NCBI GenBank assembly: GCA_050748485.1 | Contig: JBOGPP010000131.1 | Span: 1 to 26,164, forward strand | Length of the DNA: 26,164 nt | Source: TH5896 sp050748485 | GTDB lineage: Archaea; Thermoproteota; Nitrososphaeria; Nitrososphaerales; Nitrososphaeraceae | Direction of reading: 5' to 3' | Part shown: one piece after another, positions 8,081 through 15,395 of the stretch | Layout of the letters: every line of letters begins with the position of its first letter | Numbering within the stretch: the stretch's first letter is position 1 | Program-made: the position numbers and the translations under genes | The notes under the pieces: model-generated | Databases searched by the model: none | What the model saw: only the letters and a program-made list of their open reading frames with translations | Told to the model about the DNA's origin: nothing

Positions 8081-8359
8081 ATGCAAGCGCATGAACCACC
8101 GGTATACTTGAAAGCTATAACTCTCCGTGATCCTGTTGAAGTTCAATCAATTAAAGAAGATCTGAAGAAACAGATGATCGTGATTATCAGGGTCACCCCT
8201 CTTGCTCAAAAGAGCGTCGACGAGTTACGAAGCGTCATCGACGACCTATACAAGTTCGTTCAATCCTCCGGTGGAGATATCGCAAGGTTGGGTGAAGAAC
8301 GGGTAGTAATTACTCCATCAAAAGTGAAAATTTGGAGGGGTGCTTACGAGATTACCTAG
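8081..8359 (+). CDS. sepF: SepF-like cell division protein (DUF552 core only)
   Basis: 92 residues that are almost entirely the SepF core: YLKAITLRDPVEVQSIKEDL, IVIIRVTPLAQKSVDELRSV, and GGDIARLGEERVVITP. Archaeal SepF anchors FtsZ to the membrane through an N-terminal amphipathic helix. Here only about eight residues (MQAHEPPV) precede the core and they are not amphipathic-helical. The frame is open for only 13 codons upstream of the ATG and offers no ATG, GTG or TTG, so the short form looks real. It follows the tRNA-thiolation gene by 84 bases and converges with aCPSF1. Role in division is family knowledge; how it would reach the membrane is unclear. Confidence 0.85.
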   Translation: MQAHEPPVYLKAITLRDPVEVQSIKEDLKKQMIVIIRVTPLAQKSVDELRSVIDDLYKFVQSSGGDIARLGEERVVITPSKVKIWRGAYEIT

Positions 8360-8442
8360 TGGTTTATGAATTAAGAACAACTTAGGAATCGCAACAAATG
8401 TGGATGCAATTCTAGTAATAGGTATTTTATCAGCAAAAGATT

Positions 8443-10317
8443 TCATAATAGCTTTACCGCTTCCTCAACAAGAGGATGTTGTGTGTGTATCCTGTGAATC
8501 CGGTTTATTGCTCCAGCCAGATTTTGAGCTTTGCTCTTTTCTCCATGATTTACAATAACCTTCCGTAGCTTTTGTTTCAACCTTTTCACATATGCCAGAA
8601 TCTGCCCATAGTCTGAGTGATTTGTGAAATCTACGAAGCTTTCCACTCTACACTCAACGTTAACCATTTTACCTTCAATCACGAGATCCTTTTTACCTTC
8701 AATCAAACCATGTGCTGGGGTGTTTGGCAAGATCTGGGACGTAAAGACCACAGCATTCAGAGGATCATCATATATCTGACCAAGGTAACCGACAGACGGG
8801 CCGTGAGTTAGCATTGATGAAGGTGATACTATAAGATGTGAACCTTTCCTAAGTTTCTTAGATTCGACAATCTGAGATTTTGGTGGATTGAACATGTTTA
8901 TCGAATACCCATCAAGTTCTTGCCTTATTTCTCTGGAAAGGTATTCCAAATATGTTTCGTAAATCGAGCTGGCCTCGCATATTGATTTTTCAATACAAAT
9001 CTTCGCGGAAAGCATACCCGACTTAGCAAATCCACTCAAAGTCAAGATAAGCTCTTGGGATTGTCCCAATATAGGAACGGGAAAAAGTATATTTCCGCCC
9101 CGGGATAAACAGCTGTTGATATGTTCAAGCAGTTTTTGATTTGCTTCCTCTCTTAATTGAAGGATGTCCTCCTTACCTCCCAAAGTAGACTCGACGATGA
9201 GTGTCTCAACCCGTTGGAAATTCCAATATGCGTTTTCCAGTGCTAATGATCTGCCAAATCTAAAATCTCCTGTATAGACTAAATTGTGGTCACCATTTCC
9301 AAAATGTAAATGGACGATAGATGAACCCAAAATATGACCTGCGTTTGCAAGGGTTAGCCTGATATCAGGAGTAATATCCGTAACGACCGCATAGGGTAAT
9401 GCTATCATGTGAGTTATGACGTCCTCGATCTCCTTCGCGGTTGGACTCATGAAACTAACCTCTTCTCTTAATTGTACGTTGTCTCTAAGGAGCATATATG
9501 TCAAAGGAATTGTAGGTTCAGAACAGTAAATTGGGCCGTTATAGCCGTGCTTGAACAGCATAGGTAGGAAACCTGAATGATCTAAGTGTGCGTGACTCAA
9601 TAGGACACAATCAATATCGTCTATGTTTAGACCAGTAACGTCAAACCTAGGCGCAAAGGTTGTCATGTCACTTGAAAATGAATTAATACCACAATCAAGC
9701 AGGACGTTACTCTCGTTGGTAGTGACTAAAATGCAAGATCTACCTACCTCATTGGACCCACCCAAGAAAACTAGGCTGACTTCAGTTCTTTCGTTTAATC
9801 TCGGACGAAAGATCTTTTCACCTACTTCTTTATAGAATCGAACTCGCTCATTGGCCCTTCGTACTAGTATCGAATTCATCTGTTCTATTATTCCAAAATC
9901 CTTTGGTGCACGCCTAATTAAGAATCTCCATCCTGTTTTTTCAGATAAGATTGCGTTGTCTTGATCGCTCATGGAGTATTCCATGGTCAAATTTTCAACC
10001 AAAGCTGTAACCTCACCAACCGCAGGATCAAACAATAATCTTGAAATTTTTATACCGCTGGGAAGTACTTTACGTAATACATCTGCGCATTCTGCCTCTG
10101 ATTTCCTGATGGATTCGTCAGTTCGAATTATTATTCTTTTTTTTACCGAATTTACCATGTTTGAAATGATGTTACTGTTTAGGATAAAATATGCGGGATT
10201 AGTCGAAAATAACGCTATTCTTGGTCCTTCATATTCTATTCGTGTGAGCCCGGATTCTGACGGCAATGTATTCAATATTTTTACCATGAAATTCTGACCG
10301 GTCTGTTCACGAATCAT
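8443..10317 (-). CDS. aCPSF1: KH-domain beta-CASP ribonuclease, archaeal transcription terminator
   Basis: 624 residues, normal for archaeal CPSF1 (also called FttA), which cleaves nascent RNA at U-rich 3' ends and ends transcription. An N-terminal KH-type region occupies about 1-145 (ILNTLPSESGLTRIEYEGPR, then KKRIIIRTDESIRKSEAE). The metallo-beta-lactamase domain starts near 180 (VFLGGSNEVGRSCILV) with the zinc motif SHAHLDHSG (His242, His244, Asp246, His247), later GHILGSS and YTGDFRFG. The beta-CASP domain follows, and the end has VNVECRVESFVDFTNHSDYG and NHGEKSKAQNLA. All nuclease residues I can locate are intact. ATG start at 10317; Met11 is an alternative. A TATA box lies about 30 bases upstream. 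Confidence 0.95.
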   Translation of the reverse strand: MIREQTGQNFMVKILNTLPSESGLTRIEYEGPRIALFSTNPAYFILNSNIISNMVNSVKKRIIIRTDESIRKSEAECADVLRKVLPSGIKISRLLFDPAVGEVTALVENLTMEYSMSDQDNAILSEKTGWRFLIRRAPKDFGIIEQMNSILVRRANERVRFYKEVGEKIFRPRLNERTEVSLVFLGGSNEVGRSCILVTTNESNVLLDCGINSFSSDMTTFAPRFDVTGLNIDDIDCVLLSHAHLDHSGFLPMLFKHGYNGPIYCSEPTIPLTYMLLRDNVQLREEVSFMSPTAKEIEDVITHMIALPYAVVTDITPDIRLTLANAGHILGSSIVHLHFGNGDHNLVYTGDFRFGRSLALENAYWNFQRVETLIVESTLGGKEDILQLREEANQKLLEHINSCLSRGGNILFPVPILGQSQELILTLSGFAKSGMLSAKICIEKSICEASSIYETYLEYLSREIRQELDGYSINMFNPPKSQIVESKKLRKGSHLIVSPSSMLTHGPSVGYLGQIYDDPLNAVVFTSQILPNTPAHGLIEGKKDLVIEGKMVNVECRVESFVDFTNHSDYGQILAYVKRLKQKLRKVIVNHGEKSKAQNLAGAINRIHRIHTQHPLVEEAVKLL

Positions 10318-10342
10318 AGGCTAACATCGTTCGCAACTTGTG

Positions 10343-10352
10343 CATATATATG
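10343..10352 (-). promoter_or_regulatory. TATA box of aCPSF1
   Basis: CATATATATG, a self-complementary A/T block, about 30 bases upstream of the minus-strand ATG at 10317. It implies a leader of only a few bases. Confidence 0.55.
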
Positions 10353-10360
10353 CTTGACGT

Positions 10361-10938
10361 TAAACCCCGCTCTAAGAGAAGCCAATTAGCTATTTGTAAC
10401 TAAGAGCATTTAGTTTATGAGTTAGAGAGCTCGTGTTTGTATTATGTTGAGGTCTATTTCCCGTTCAAGAAGTTCCGTTCTATGTAGCATACAGGAAAGC
10501 AGCGAATGGACGATAGCTACGTACAAGCCCTATCTTCATAATCACAGGTATTTTGATATGTAAGTTGATATGCTTATTGCGGCCAATGTGGTGGCGAGAG
10601 CAGTGAGAATATTGGAAACATGTCCCATCTAAGAAGGGATTACATCTTGCGCAACTGCCAAGCATTAGATTCTTCAATGCACACAGATCTGAGGGACACG
10701 TCTTATAGATCCCCTGCTTACCATTACAATGGTACTAGTTTATAGTATGGAGATCTCGTGTTATACTTATCCATCAGGGAAGGCTTGGAATTACCTGCTG
10801 GATTCAGCAGATTCAGGTTGGTTGATGTTATATTTAGGATGACCTCTAAGATTTCTGATCCTTTCAAATAATAACAATCTTCGACCGGAGAACATAGTTC
10901 TTAAATAAGTGATGATCAAACTAGTTTAATACTCAGTT
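10361..10938. other. Gene-poor stretch without a supportable gene
   Basis: About 580 bases hold only short, unconvincing frames. A minus-strand 65-codon frame (10480-10677) and a plus-strand frame around 10575-10740 both contain CxxC pairs, because the same bases (TGCGGCCAATGTGG) yield them on both strands. A plus-strand frame ending near 10870 reads VLYLSIREGLELPAG but has no ATG. I could not fold a tRNA or recognise SRP or RNase P RNA here. Confidence 0.4.
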
Positions 10939-11086
10939 ATGTTTTTCGAAGTTAGAATTTCAACTCATTTTTCATACTACAAGCCCATACCCAACGGTAT
11001 TGATCGAAGGAACTTGGAGAGCTAATGGAAATTCAAGGCAATTGGTTACTCTAGATACGGTTATAGATAGGATAAAGGAAAGGTAA
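10939..11086 (+). pseudogene. Possible transposase N-terminal remnant (frameshifted)
   Basis: One frame begins at ATG10939 with MFFEVRIST and soon stops; the neighbouring frame continues with TSPYPTVLIEGTWRANGNSR, then QLVTLDTVIDRIKER and a stop at 11084-11086. Joined, the order resembles the start of IS1634/IS4-type DDE transposases (a MFxxVRKS-type opening, a YRENGKxRQR-type strand, then a LGxLDxI-type turn). No catalytic core follows and no inverted repeats were found, so this would be a relic. The resemblance is by eye only. Confidence 0.28.
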
Positions 11087-11130
11087 AGTAGCTTTGTGGT
11101 AACTTACCTTTGACCCAGGAATCTCATTTG

Positions 11131-12174
11131 ATGGAATTGCCGAGGAAGATATTGATAGGATCAACTGTAATTGTGGGATTAGGTAATTTCGTACAGCAAC
11201 TAGACCATAATTTTTCACGAATTGCATTTATCAGTGGTGAGATTGTAAAGGAAAGGACTCAAGCAATTTCCGAAAAATCCATGAAGGATGCAGATTTAAA
11301 CGAATACAAATGGTTTGTCGCCGCTGACGCTACTGTCAATGAAGCAGAAAAACTGGCTAGAGTAATCAAAAGGTATTCTCCGGACGTAATTATTGGTCAA
11401 GGTGGAGGGCGTTCAGTCGACCTCGCTAAGATGACGGCATTTGCGTTGGGTAAATCTTTCATAAGCGTCCCTACGTCTGCTTCGCATGATGGGATTTCAA
11501 GTCCTTTCGTTTCGATGAGGGGAGCCGACAAGCCATATTCCGTGAAAGCAAAAACCCCAATTGGCGTTTTGGCAGATGTCGAGCTAATGTCTAAAGCTCC
11601 ACGTCGTTTGATGATAAGCGGTTGTGGAGATCTTGTTGGCAAGATAACGGCCGTCAAGGACTGGGAACTTGCTAGAGACGAAGCAAAGGAGTACTATGGA
11701 ACATACGCTGCGAATCTTGCATACCTAAGTGCAAAAATAATTCTTGACGAGGGTCGCAATCTTATAGTGGACAAGTTGTATGGGCTAAGAACTATTGTGG
11801 AGGCCTTGATCAGTGCAGGGGTAGCCTCCTGCATAGCAGGGAGCAGCAGACCCTGCTCTGGTTCAGAACATCTATTTAGTCACGCTGTTGAATATGTGGC
11901 CGGGAAGAATTCTGGACTTCACGGTGAACGTGTCGGCATTGGGACTATCATGATGGCTAAGTTACATGGGTTAGATTGGGAAAAGATAGCCGAGACTTTG
12001 GCTTTATTTGGTGCTCCAACAAAAGGAAAACAAATCAATTTGACCGAGCGTGAGGTAGTGCAATCACTAGTGTTAGCAAGTTCTTTAAGACCTGAAAGAT
12101 TTACGATTCTCAATAAAGCAAAATTAGACAATAATAAGGCAGCTACCCTTGCAAAAAAAGTGAACGTAATATGA
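11131..12174 (+). CDS. egsA: Glycerol-1-phosphate dehydrogenase [NAD(P)+]
   Basis: Makes sn-glycerol 1-phosphate from dihydroxyacetone phosphate, setting the stereochemistry of archaeal ether lipids; cytosolic. 347 residues from the ATG at 11131. Diagnostic stretches (numbered from an upstream TTG at 11110, seven residues earlier) are the dinucleotide loop GGGRSVDLAK (98-107), PTSASHDGISSPFVS (121-135), and zinc ligands Asp174 (GCGDLVGK), His253 (GSEHLFSHAVEY) and His270 (SGLHGERVG). Family members typically begin MELPR as here. The TTG at 11110 would add MTQESHL and has no clear ribosome binding site, so I use the ATG. Converges with the FKBP gene, leaving 39 bases. Confidence 0.94.
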   Translation: MELPRKILIGSTVIVGLGNFVQQLDHNFSRIAFISGEIVKERTQAISEKSMKDADLNEYKWFVAADATVNEAEKLARVIKRYSPDVIIGQGGGRSVDLAKMTAFALGKSFISVPTSASHDGISSPFVSMRGADKPYSVKAKTPIGVLADVELMSKAPRRLMISGCGDLVGKITAVKDWELARDEAKEYYGTYAANLAYLSAKIILDEGRNLIVDKLYGLRTIVEALISAGVASCIAGSSRPCSGSEHLFSHAVEYVAGKNSGLHGERVGIGTIMMAKLHGLDWEKIAETLALFGAPTKGKQINLTEREVVQSLVLASSLRPERFTILNKAKLDNNKAATLAKKVNVI

Positions 12175-12213
12175 ACAGCTAAAAACAAACTGCAAATACT
12201 AAAAGTAGCTGAA

Positions 12214-12993
12214 TCACTGCTTCTTTTTTTGCTCTTCTACTTTCTTGCCTTCTTGCTCTTCTACTTTCTTGCCTTCTTGCACTTCCGCATTGTTATCTTT
12301 CTTAACATTCTCTCGAGTAACGTATTCTTCAATGAATTTAACCGATGTTATTGAAGGTATATACTTAAAAATTTCATTTGATACTGCTCCCTTTATGATT
12401 TGTATTCCCTCCAGAAGGAAGGTTTCCTCAGGTAGGAACAATTCAAGGATCGGACCTTTTATTTCGAATTTAATCTTGTCGTCTTTCAGTGGTATCCATC
12501 TTCTAGTCAACGATTTCACCTTCTCATCGTCTGTTTGAATTTTCTTTACTATATTGATATTGTAGAGAAGAACTCTTCCGGCATATCTATGATTGAAATC
12601 TAATTGAACTCTGCCTGAGCCTACGTACCTTACTATGCCCTTCCGTTTTTCTATTTCGATTTCATCGCCAATAGAAACCTCATCCGCCTTGTCACCAAGT
12701 TTCCTTTGAGGAATCATCCGGATCTTACTGGGATCTCTTTCGCCAAATCCCTTATCTGGTGAAATCTCTACATCCATCTTATCTCCTTCATTTGCTGTGG
12801 ATAGAGCTTCGTCCAGCCCCTTCAAAACCCAACCCTCCCCTACTGAGATTAATTTAGGTTCATAGTTACGAGAAGGATCATGCGTCCCAGATTTTTTGGC
12901 ATCTTCTTCAATGGTGGTTTCAATTATATTATCAGTGTCTTTAATCTTGGCGGTGTAATCTAAGAGTATAAGCGAACCTCTCCCCAAGGGCAT
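12214..12993 (-). CDS. Long archaeal FKBP-type peptidyl-prolyl isomerase (SlyD-like)
   Basis: 259 residues, the long archaeal FKBP form. Prolyl isomerase and chaperone for cytosolic proteins. The FKBP core spans about 5-90 (GSLILLDYTAKIKDTDNIIE, VGEGWVLKGLDEAL, GFGERDPSKIRMIP). The insert-in-flap chaperone domain is about 90-140 (VRYVGSGRVQLDFNHRYAGR), with the core resuming at LLYNINIVKK. A C-terminal domain of about 80 residues follows, then a Lys/Glu-rich tail with two exact EGKKVEEQ repeats. The SlyD His-rich metal tail is absent. ATG at 12993 with a TATA box at 13013-13021. It lies 60 bases downstream of the aminotransferase on the same strand but has its own promoter. Confidence 0.9.
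   Translation of the reverse strand: MPLGRGSLILLDYTAKIKDTDNIIETTIEEDAKKSGTHDPSRNYEPKLISVGEGWVLKGLDEALSTANEGDKMDVEISPDKGFGERDPSKIRMIPQRKLGDKADEVSIGDEIEIEKRKGIVRYVGSGRVQLDFNHRYAGRVLLYNINIVKKIQTDDEKVKSLTRRWIPLKDDKIKFEIKGPILELFLPEETFLLEGIQIIKGAVSNEIFKYIPSITSVKFIEEYVTRENVKKDNNAEVQEGKKVEEQEGKKVEEQKKKQ
12231..12278. repeat. Two exact 24-bp tandem repeats in the FKBP tail
   Basis: Two identical 24-base units (12231-12254, 12255-12278) encode EGKKVEEQ twice on the minus strand. On the plus strand the stretch from 12219 onward is almost pure pyrimidine. Confidence 0.85.
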
Positions 12994-13012
12994 ACATGTC
13001 GCTATCGAAGTA

Positions 13013-13021
13013 CCATATATT
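13013..13021 (-). promoter_or_regulatory. TATA box of the FKBP gene
   Basis: AATATATGG on the minus strand, 20-28 bases before the ATG at 12993. It sits between the aminotransferase stop (13054) and the FKBP start, so FKBP need not rely on read-through. Confidence 0.45.
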
Positions 13022-13053
13022 AAGTTTGAGTGTTCCTTCCAAGAGATTTACCT

Positions 13054-14193
13054 TTATACATTCAGTGCTTTCATTGCGACAGGTATGGCTTCGGATTTTG
13101 TTTGAATACCCATTATTTTCAAGGTTGATGCGATAGCGGACAACGTTCTAATTACATGATAGCGATCTACTTCACCCATTGAACCTATCCTAAAAACCTT
13201 TCCTTTCAACTCGCCAAAACCACCCGCGATTAGGACCCGGAAATCTTCGCCAAGAATTTTTCTGAAGGTTTTATCTTCTATACCAGGAATGTAATTAAAG
13301 GCTATTACGACGTTGCTCCTTGCGTCAGGATGCGCGAAAGGCGCGAACCCTAACTCATTTAGGCCAGTGTAAAATGCGTTGGCACATCTCCTATGACGTT
13401 CAATCCTCTTTTCTAGTCCTTCTTCCAATACCATCTCCAATGCTTCTCGGAAAGCGAACAATAGTGGCAATGCTGGAGTAAAGGGGGTTTCACCACTATC
13501 TGCGAAATATTTGAAATATCTCTTTAAGTTGAAGTATTGGGTTGGCGGTGGGTTTTCGATCATCTGCTTCTTTGCCTTGGCGCTTATGGATATCGGTGCA
13601 ACACCTGGAGGTGCCGCGAGAGCCTTCTGAGAGGCTGTCACACACACATCTATTCCCCACTTGTCAACCGGAAGGTCGTCTCCCCCTAAAATGGAAACCG
13701 CGTCTACAATAAAGAGAGACCCGTACTTTGAACAAAGTTCTCCAAGCTTTTCTAGGTACCTCAATGATGTTCCAGTTGATGTCTCATTATAAACCGCGTA
13801 TAGCGCCTTTATATCCTTATTTACTTCAAATGCGTCCTCTATCTGTTCAATAGGTGGATTCTCTCCAAATTTCGAATTTATCCGTATGGAAGTACCACCC
13901 CAGTTATCAATGAGGTCAGCCAATCTACTGCCAAATTCCCCATTGACTGGGATTATTATTTTATCACCTTTTTTTACTAAATTGATGACTGATGCTTCTA
14001 CCGCACCAGTGCCAGAAGCAGTTAAAACGACTATGTCATTAGCGGTCTGAAATACACGTTGGGTTTTATCTACTACGCTTCTATATAGGGTTCGAAAGTC
14101 GTCGCTTCTATGATTAATTATGGGGGAAAGCATAGCATTCATTACTCTGACTGGCACGTTTGTAGGCCCAGGGAGCATTACCAGATATTCCAT
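13054..14193 (-). CDS. Class V aminotransferase (alanine/serine-glyoxylate or serine-pyruvate type)
   Basis: 379 residues, usual size for the family. PLP-dependent transfer of an amino group from serine or alanine to glyoxylate or pyruvate. Family signs: opening LMLPGPTNVP-like MLPGPTNVPVRV, SGTGAVEASVINL (60-72), GEFGSRLADL, ETSTGT (137-142), Asp164 in FIVDAVS that pairs with the pyridine nitrogen, and Lys190 in ASQKALAAPPG that forms the Schiff base. NHRSDDF (27-33) is the substrate-side loop. The exact donor and acceptor cannot be told from sequence. ATG start; minus-strand TATA box TATAAATAA (14225-14232) lies about 35 bases upstream. Divergent from the M24 peptidase. Confidence 0.9.
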   Translation of the reverse strand: MEYLVMLPGPTNVPVRVMNAMLSPIINHRSDDFRTLYRSVVDKTQRVFQTANDIVVLTASGTGAVEASVINLVKKGDKIIIPVNGEFGSRLADLIDNWGGTSIRINSKFGENPPIEQIEDAFEVNKDIKALYAVYNETSTGTSLRYLEKLGELCSKYGSLFIVDAVSILGGDDLPVDKWGIDVCVTASQKALAAPPGVAPISISAKAKKQMIENPPPTQYFNLKRYFKYFADSGETPFTPALPLLFAFREALEMVLEEGLEKRIERHRRCANAFYTGLNELGFAPFAHPDARSNVVIAFNYIPGIEDKTFRKILGEDFRVLIAGGFGELKGKVFRIGSMGEVDRYHVIRTLSAIASTLKIMGIQTKSEAIPVAMKALNV

Positions 14194-14224
14194 TTATGTC
14201 TCAATACCGTGGGGCACCATCCGT

Positions 14225-14247
14225 TATTTATACAATTACGTTTATTA
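14225..14247. promoter_or_regulatory. Back-to-back TATA boxes between aminotransferase and M24 peptidase
   Basis: Minus-strand TATAAATAA (14225-14232) is about 35 bases before the ATG at 14193. Plus-strand TTTATTA (14241-14247) is 36-42 bases before ATG14283. Both promoters fit in under 90 bases. This is why the in-frame ATG at 14196 is not taken as the M24 start. Confidence 0.45.
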
Positions 14248-14282
14248 GCTATTTACCTATTGGGGTATGTAACAAGATAACC

Positions 14283-15395
14283 ATGCTGGTTAATGATCAT
14301 AGGAAACGTGTATTAGATTATGCAGAGAGGATTGGGTGTAGTATTGTGGTATCATTTAATCCTGAGAATACATTCTACTTGACAGGTTTTTGGGGAGAAT
14401 CTGTGAGCATTTGTTCTGGCGAAAGTACTAAGATTATTACTCCTGCATTGGAGATGGCTAGAGCTGAGGAAGCCGCACTTTCATGCGAGTTAATCTCCGC
14501 AGAAAGAGGGAAAGATATTCTGTTAAGGGTAATTGACGAATTAGCGGGGAAATTCGTATGCACAGATAGTACCGATTTTCATACTATTTCGGTGATGGTT
14601 GAGAAATTGGGTAAAAGCAATGTAAAGGTGAATAACAACCCCTTTACCATGAGTCGAATCATAAAGGATTTTGATGAACAGGAAAAAATCTCCAAGGCTG
14701 CAAAAATAATTGATAGTCTGTTCAATTTAAGCATTGAGCAGATCAGAGAGAATAAAACAGAAATTGAACTAATGGCCTTGCTTGTCTCCGAAACTTATCT
14801 TCTTGGAGGAGCGTTAGTTTCGTACAAGAGTACTCGATATCCTTTTATTATCGCTGGTGGCCCTAATGCTGCCTTTCCTCATTCTGAAATCACTAAAAGG
14901 CCATTCTCAACAGGGGATACGGTAATTGTTGACCTAGTAGTTCAGTATCAGGGATACGTGGCAGACGCTACACGTACATTTGTTATTGGTCATGCTGCTG
15001 ACGAGATAAAGCAAGTTTATGAATGTGTAAAGGAGGCACAGCAAATTGGTTTGGAATCATTGTCGTTAGCCGACAATTTTGGGCTAGTTGACCTGGCCTG
15101 CAGAAATGTAATCGCCGAAAGAGGGTATGGAAGTAAATTCATACACTCCACAGGCCATGGAATAGGATTGGAAGTGCATGAATCACCATGGATCAACAAA
15201 AATGGGGAAGAGATGGTTAAGCCAGGGATGGCTGTCACAATTGAACCAGGTATATATACAATCGGGAAGTTTGGTGTACGAATTGAGGACAGTGTCATAA
15301 TCAAAACTGCTAACAGGAAAGACAAGAGTCCCAAGAACAGAAACACGATCTCAAATCTAAATAGCTTTCCTAAGGAATTGATATGTTTAGGTTAG
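14283..15395 (+). CDS. M24 family metallopeptidase (Xaa-Pro aminopeptidase/prolidase-like)
   Basis: 370 residues from the ATG at 14283. Cleaves Xaa-Pro bonds in peptides with a two-metal centre. An N-terminal creatinase-like domain (about 1-125; SFNPENTFYLTGFWGE) precedes the pita-bread catalytic domain. Counting from this Met the ligands are Asp217 (VDLVV), Asp228 (ADATRTF), His292 (STGHGIGLEVHE), Glu321 (TIEPGIY) and Glu335 (RIEDSV), all present, with His200 in FPHSE. The frame is open from an ATG at 14196 and would add 29 residues encoded by promoter sequence; that start is unlikely. Its stop overlaps the stop of the convergent coaBC gene by four bases. Confidence 0.88.
   Translation: MLVNDHRKRVLDYAERIGCSIVVSFNPENTFYLTGFWGESVSICSGESTKIITPALEMARAEEAALSCELISAERGKDILLRVIDELAGKFVCTDSTDFHTISVMVEKLGKSNVKVNNNPFTMSRIIKDFDEQEKISKAAKIIDSLFNLSIEQIRENKTEIELMALLVSETYLLGGALVSYKSTRYPFIIAGGPNAAFPHSEITKRPFSTGDTVIVDLVVQYQGYVADATRTFVIGHAADEIKQVYECVKEAQQIGLESLSLADNFGLVDLACRNVIAERGYGSKFIHSTGHGIGLEVHESPWINKNGEEMVKPGMAVTIEPGIYTIGKFGVRIEDSVIIKTANRKDKSPKNRNTISNLNSFPKELICLG

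Noticed and set aside
10480..10677. Minus-strand 65-codon ORF with CxxC pairs that could suggest a zinc protein
   Set aside because: The plus strand of the same bases also yields CxxC, so the pattern comes from a near-palindromic TGCGGCCAATGTGG-type stretch. No ribosome binding site or family resemblance.
10361..10938. Possible structured RNA gene (SRP RNA or RNase P RNA)
   Set aside because: None of the conserved cores of these RNAs could be found by eye on either strand.
12231..12278. Tandem repeat considered as a CRISPR or minisatellite locus
   Set aside because: Only two direct units with no spacers, in frame within the FKBP gene; it is a coding duplication of eight residues.
14196..14282. 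29-residue N-terminal extension of the M24 peptidase
   Set aside because: Encoded by the divergent promoter DNA; homologues of this fold begin near the internal Met at 14283.
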